Positions 6,674 to 7,329 of a stretch of DNA of 7,329 bases are shown one piece after another. Within the stretch, counting starts at the first letter, position 1. Each line of letters starts with the position of its first letter. The position numbers and the translations under genes are program-made. The notes under the pieces were generated by a model, which saw only the letters and a list, made by a program, of their open reading frames with translations, made no database searches and had not been told where the DNA came from. The stretch is from Brevundimonas sp. (GTDB taxonomy: Bacteria; Pseudomonadota; Alphaproteobacteria; Caulobacterales; Caulobacteraceae), in NCBI GenBank assembly GCA_015234495.1, contig JADGMZ010000365.1, positions 1 to 7,329 of the forward strand. Reading direction: 5' to 3'.

Positions 6674-6695
6674 GACTCTGTCGACTCTGTTTTTT
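6674..6695. repeat. Left bracketing direct repeat of the heptamer array
   Basis: GACTCTGTCGACTC (6674-6687) followed by TGTTTTTT. The same 14 bases occur at 6775-6788, followed by GTTTTT. Each copy contains two GANTC sites and one GTCGAC palindrome. The two copies enclose the heptamer array directly. Confidence 0.75.
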
Positions 6696-6755
6696 CTCGA
6701 CCCTCGACCCTCGACCCTCGACCCTCGACCCTCGACCCTCGACCCTCGACCCTCG
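6696..6755. repeat. Perfect heptamer tandem array, 8 x CTCGACC
   Basis: Eight identical, head-to-tail 7-bp units (6696-6751) are followed by a partial CTCG (6752-6755); in another register the unit is GACCCTC. There are no mismatches, which suggests recent expansion or slippage, so the copy number is probably variable between strains. It lies between two converging genes and does not disturb a coding frame. Confidence 0.92.
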
Positions 6756-6761
6756 CGGGGA

Positions 6762-6794
6762 TGTCGACCCTGTCGACTCTGTCGACTCGTTTTT
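6762..6794. repeat. Right bracketing 9-mer repeats (TGTCGACYC)
   Basis: Three 9-bp units in tandem: TGTCGACCC (6762-6770), TGTCGACTC (6771-6779) and TGTCGACTC (6780-6788), then GTTTTT. The last part repeats the left bracket at 6674-6695. The units share the core TCGACYC with the heptamers, so they may be diverged forms of one repeat. Confidence 0.75.
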
Positions 6795-6802
6795 CCCGCC
6801 CG

Positions 6803-7329
6803 CTAGAACGGGAAGAACACCGGAATGGCGACCATGGCCGTGGCCCAGGTCACGAGGTTAAGCGGCACGCCGACGCGCACGAAGTCCATGTAGCTGTAGT
6901 TGCCCATCTGGAAGACCAGCACATTGGTCTGATAGCCGAACGGCGTGGCGAAGGCGGCCGAGGCGGCCATCATCACCCCGACCAGGAAGGGCCGCGGATC
7001 GACGCCGAAGCTCTCGGCCAGGGCCACGGCGATGGGCGTGATCAGCACCGCCACCGTGGCGTTGGACAGCAGTTCGGTGGCGAACAGGGTCACGCCATAG
7101 AGGATGATCAATCCGACCAGCGGCCCGAACGGGCGCAGCACCTCGATCAGCATGGCGGCTCCCGCCGCCGCCAGTCCGGTGACCTCGATGGAGATGCCGA
7201 CCACCACCATGCCGGCGATGAGCAGCAGAATTTCCGGCCTCAGGCCCGCATAGGCCTCCTCCGGGGTGATCACCTTCAGCAGGATCAGGGCCACGGCCCC
7301 GGCGAAGGCCGAGGCGGCGATCGGGGCGA
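6803..7329 (-). CDS. SLC13/DASS-family anion permease, C-terminal part
   Basis: This is the 3' part of a membrane transporter whose start lies right of the window. The frame is open from the window edge to the TAG at 6803-6805, giving about 175 residues. It is strongly hydrophobic, with several membrane segments: ILLLIAGMVVVGISIEVTGL, LVGLIILYGVTLFATELL and VTWATAMVAIPVFF. The family marks are ELLSNATVAVLITPIA, then AFATPFGYQTNVLVF, then YMDFVRVGVPLNLV and the terminal IPVFFPF. They resemble the second half of SLC13/DASS transporters, which move sulfate, dicarboxylates or related anions with Na+; many bacterial members carry central TrkA-C domains, not visible here. The substrate cannot be read. 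A GTG inside the visible part (at 7294) is an internal valine codon, not the start, because the family sequence continues upstream of it (IAASAFAGAVALIL). Confidence 0.85.
   Translation of the reverse strand, partial: APIAASAFAGAVALILLKVITPEEAYAGLRPEILLLIAGMVVVGISIEVTGLAAAGAAMLIEVLRPFGPLVGLIILYGVTLFATELLSNATVAVLITPIAVALAESFGVDPRPFLVGVMMAASAAFATPFGYQTNVLVFQMGNYSYMDFVRVGVPLNLVTWATAMVAIPVFFPF

Larger units (their letters stand above)
6492..6802. other. 311-bp convergent intergenic region, no gene found
   Basis: This is the gap between two genes whose 3' ends face each other. No credible ORF or tRNA is seen. The first 100 bases are comparatively A/T-rich (TCTTTAAAAATCAGC near 6545) with no assigned function. 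Then come a terminator-like hairpin at 6598-6629, a direct repeat of GAGCCTCC (6637-6644 and 6661-6668), and the heptamer array with its bracketing repeats (6674-6794). The array ends only 8 bp before the stop codon of the transporter gene. Confidence 0.7.

Noticed and set aside
6674..6794. CRISPR array
   Set aside because: Units are 7-9 bp and contiguous, with no unique spacers; there are no cas genes nearby.
6674..6794. Insertion-sequence remnant bounded by target duplications
   Set aside because: There is no transposase fragment and no terminal inverted repeats; the contents are simple tandem repeats.

Overview
The window looks like chromosomal core DNA from a high-GC alphaproteobacterium, most likely Caulobacterales (a Brevundimonas- or Caulobacter-like genome). 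This is inferred from the very high GC content, the short divisome-type FtsK with its Ala/Pro-rich linker, the set of neighbours, and a CtrA-like box and GANTC sites upstream of ftsK. No species can be named from the sequence alone.

Layout from left to right: (1) the C-terminal part of a LON substrate-binding-domain protein (+, cut by the window edge). (2) A 111-bp gap filled with TAGGG/CCCTA-type heptamers in inverted orientation. (3) A small Trm112/UPF0434-family protein (+). (4) A UbiH/Coq6-type FAD monooxygenase (-), convergent with the Trm112 gene and separated from it by only 2 bp. (5) A 207-bp divergent control region with a CtrA-like box and two GANTC sites. (6) ftsK (+), complete, 790 aa. 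(7) lolA (+), 210 aa, with a twin-arginine-like signal peptide. (8) A 276-bp gap with a good intrinsic-terminator hairpin and possibly a small RNA. (9) An exodeoxyribonuclease III gene (+), 264 aa. (10) A 311-bp convergent gap with a probable terminator, then eight perfect GACCCTC heptamers bracketed by 20-bp direct repeats that carry GANTC sites. (11) The C-terminal part of an SLC13/DASS-family transporter (-), cut by the right edge.

The genes are housekeeping: ubiquinone biosynthesis, chromosome translocation at the septum, lipoprotein trafficking to the outer membrane, DNA repair and ion/solute transport. They do not form one pathway. I see no mobile element, CRISPR array, tRNA, rRNA or defence system. 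The unexplained signals are all intergenic. The best is a short-repeat family with a shared GACCCT core that fills two separate gaps. The next are the predicted cell-cycle control region of ftsK and the possible RNA between lolA and the exonuclease gene.
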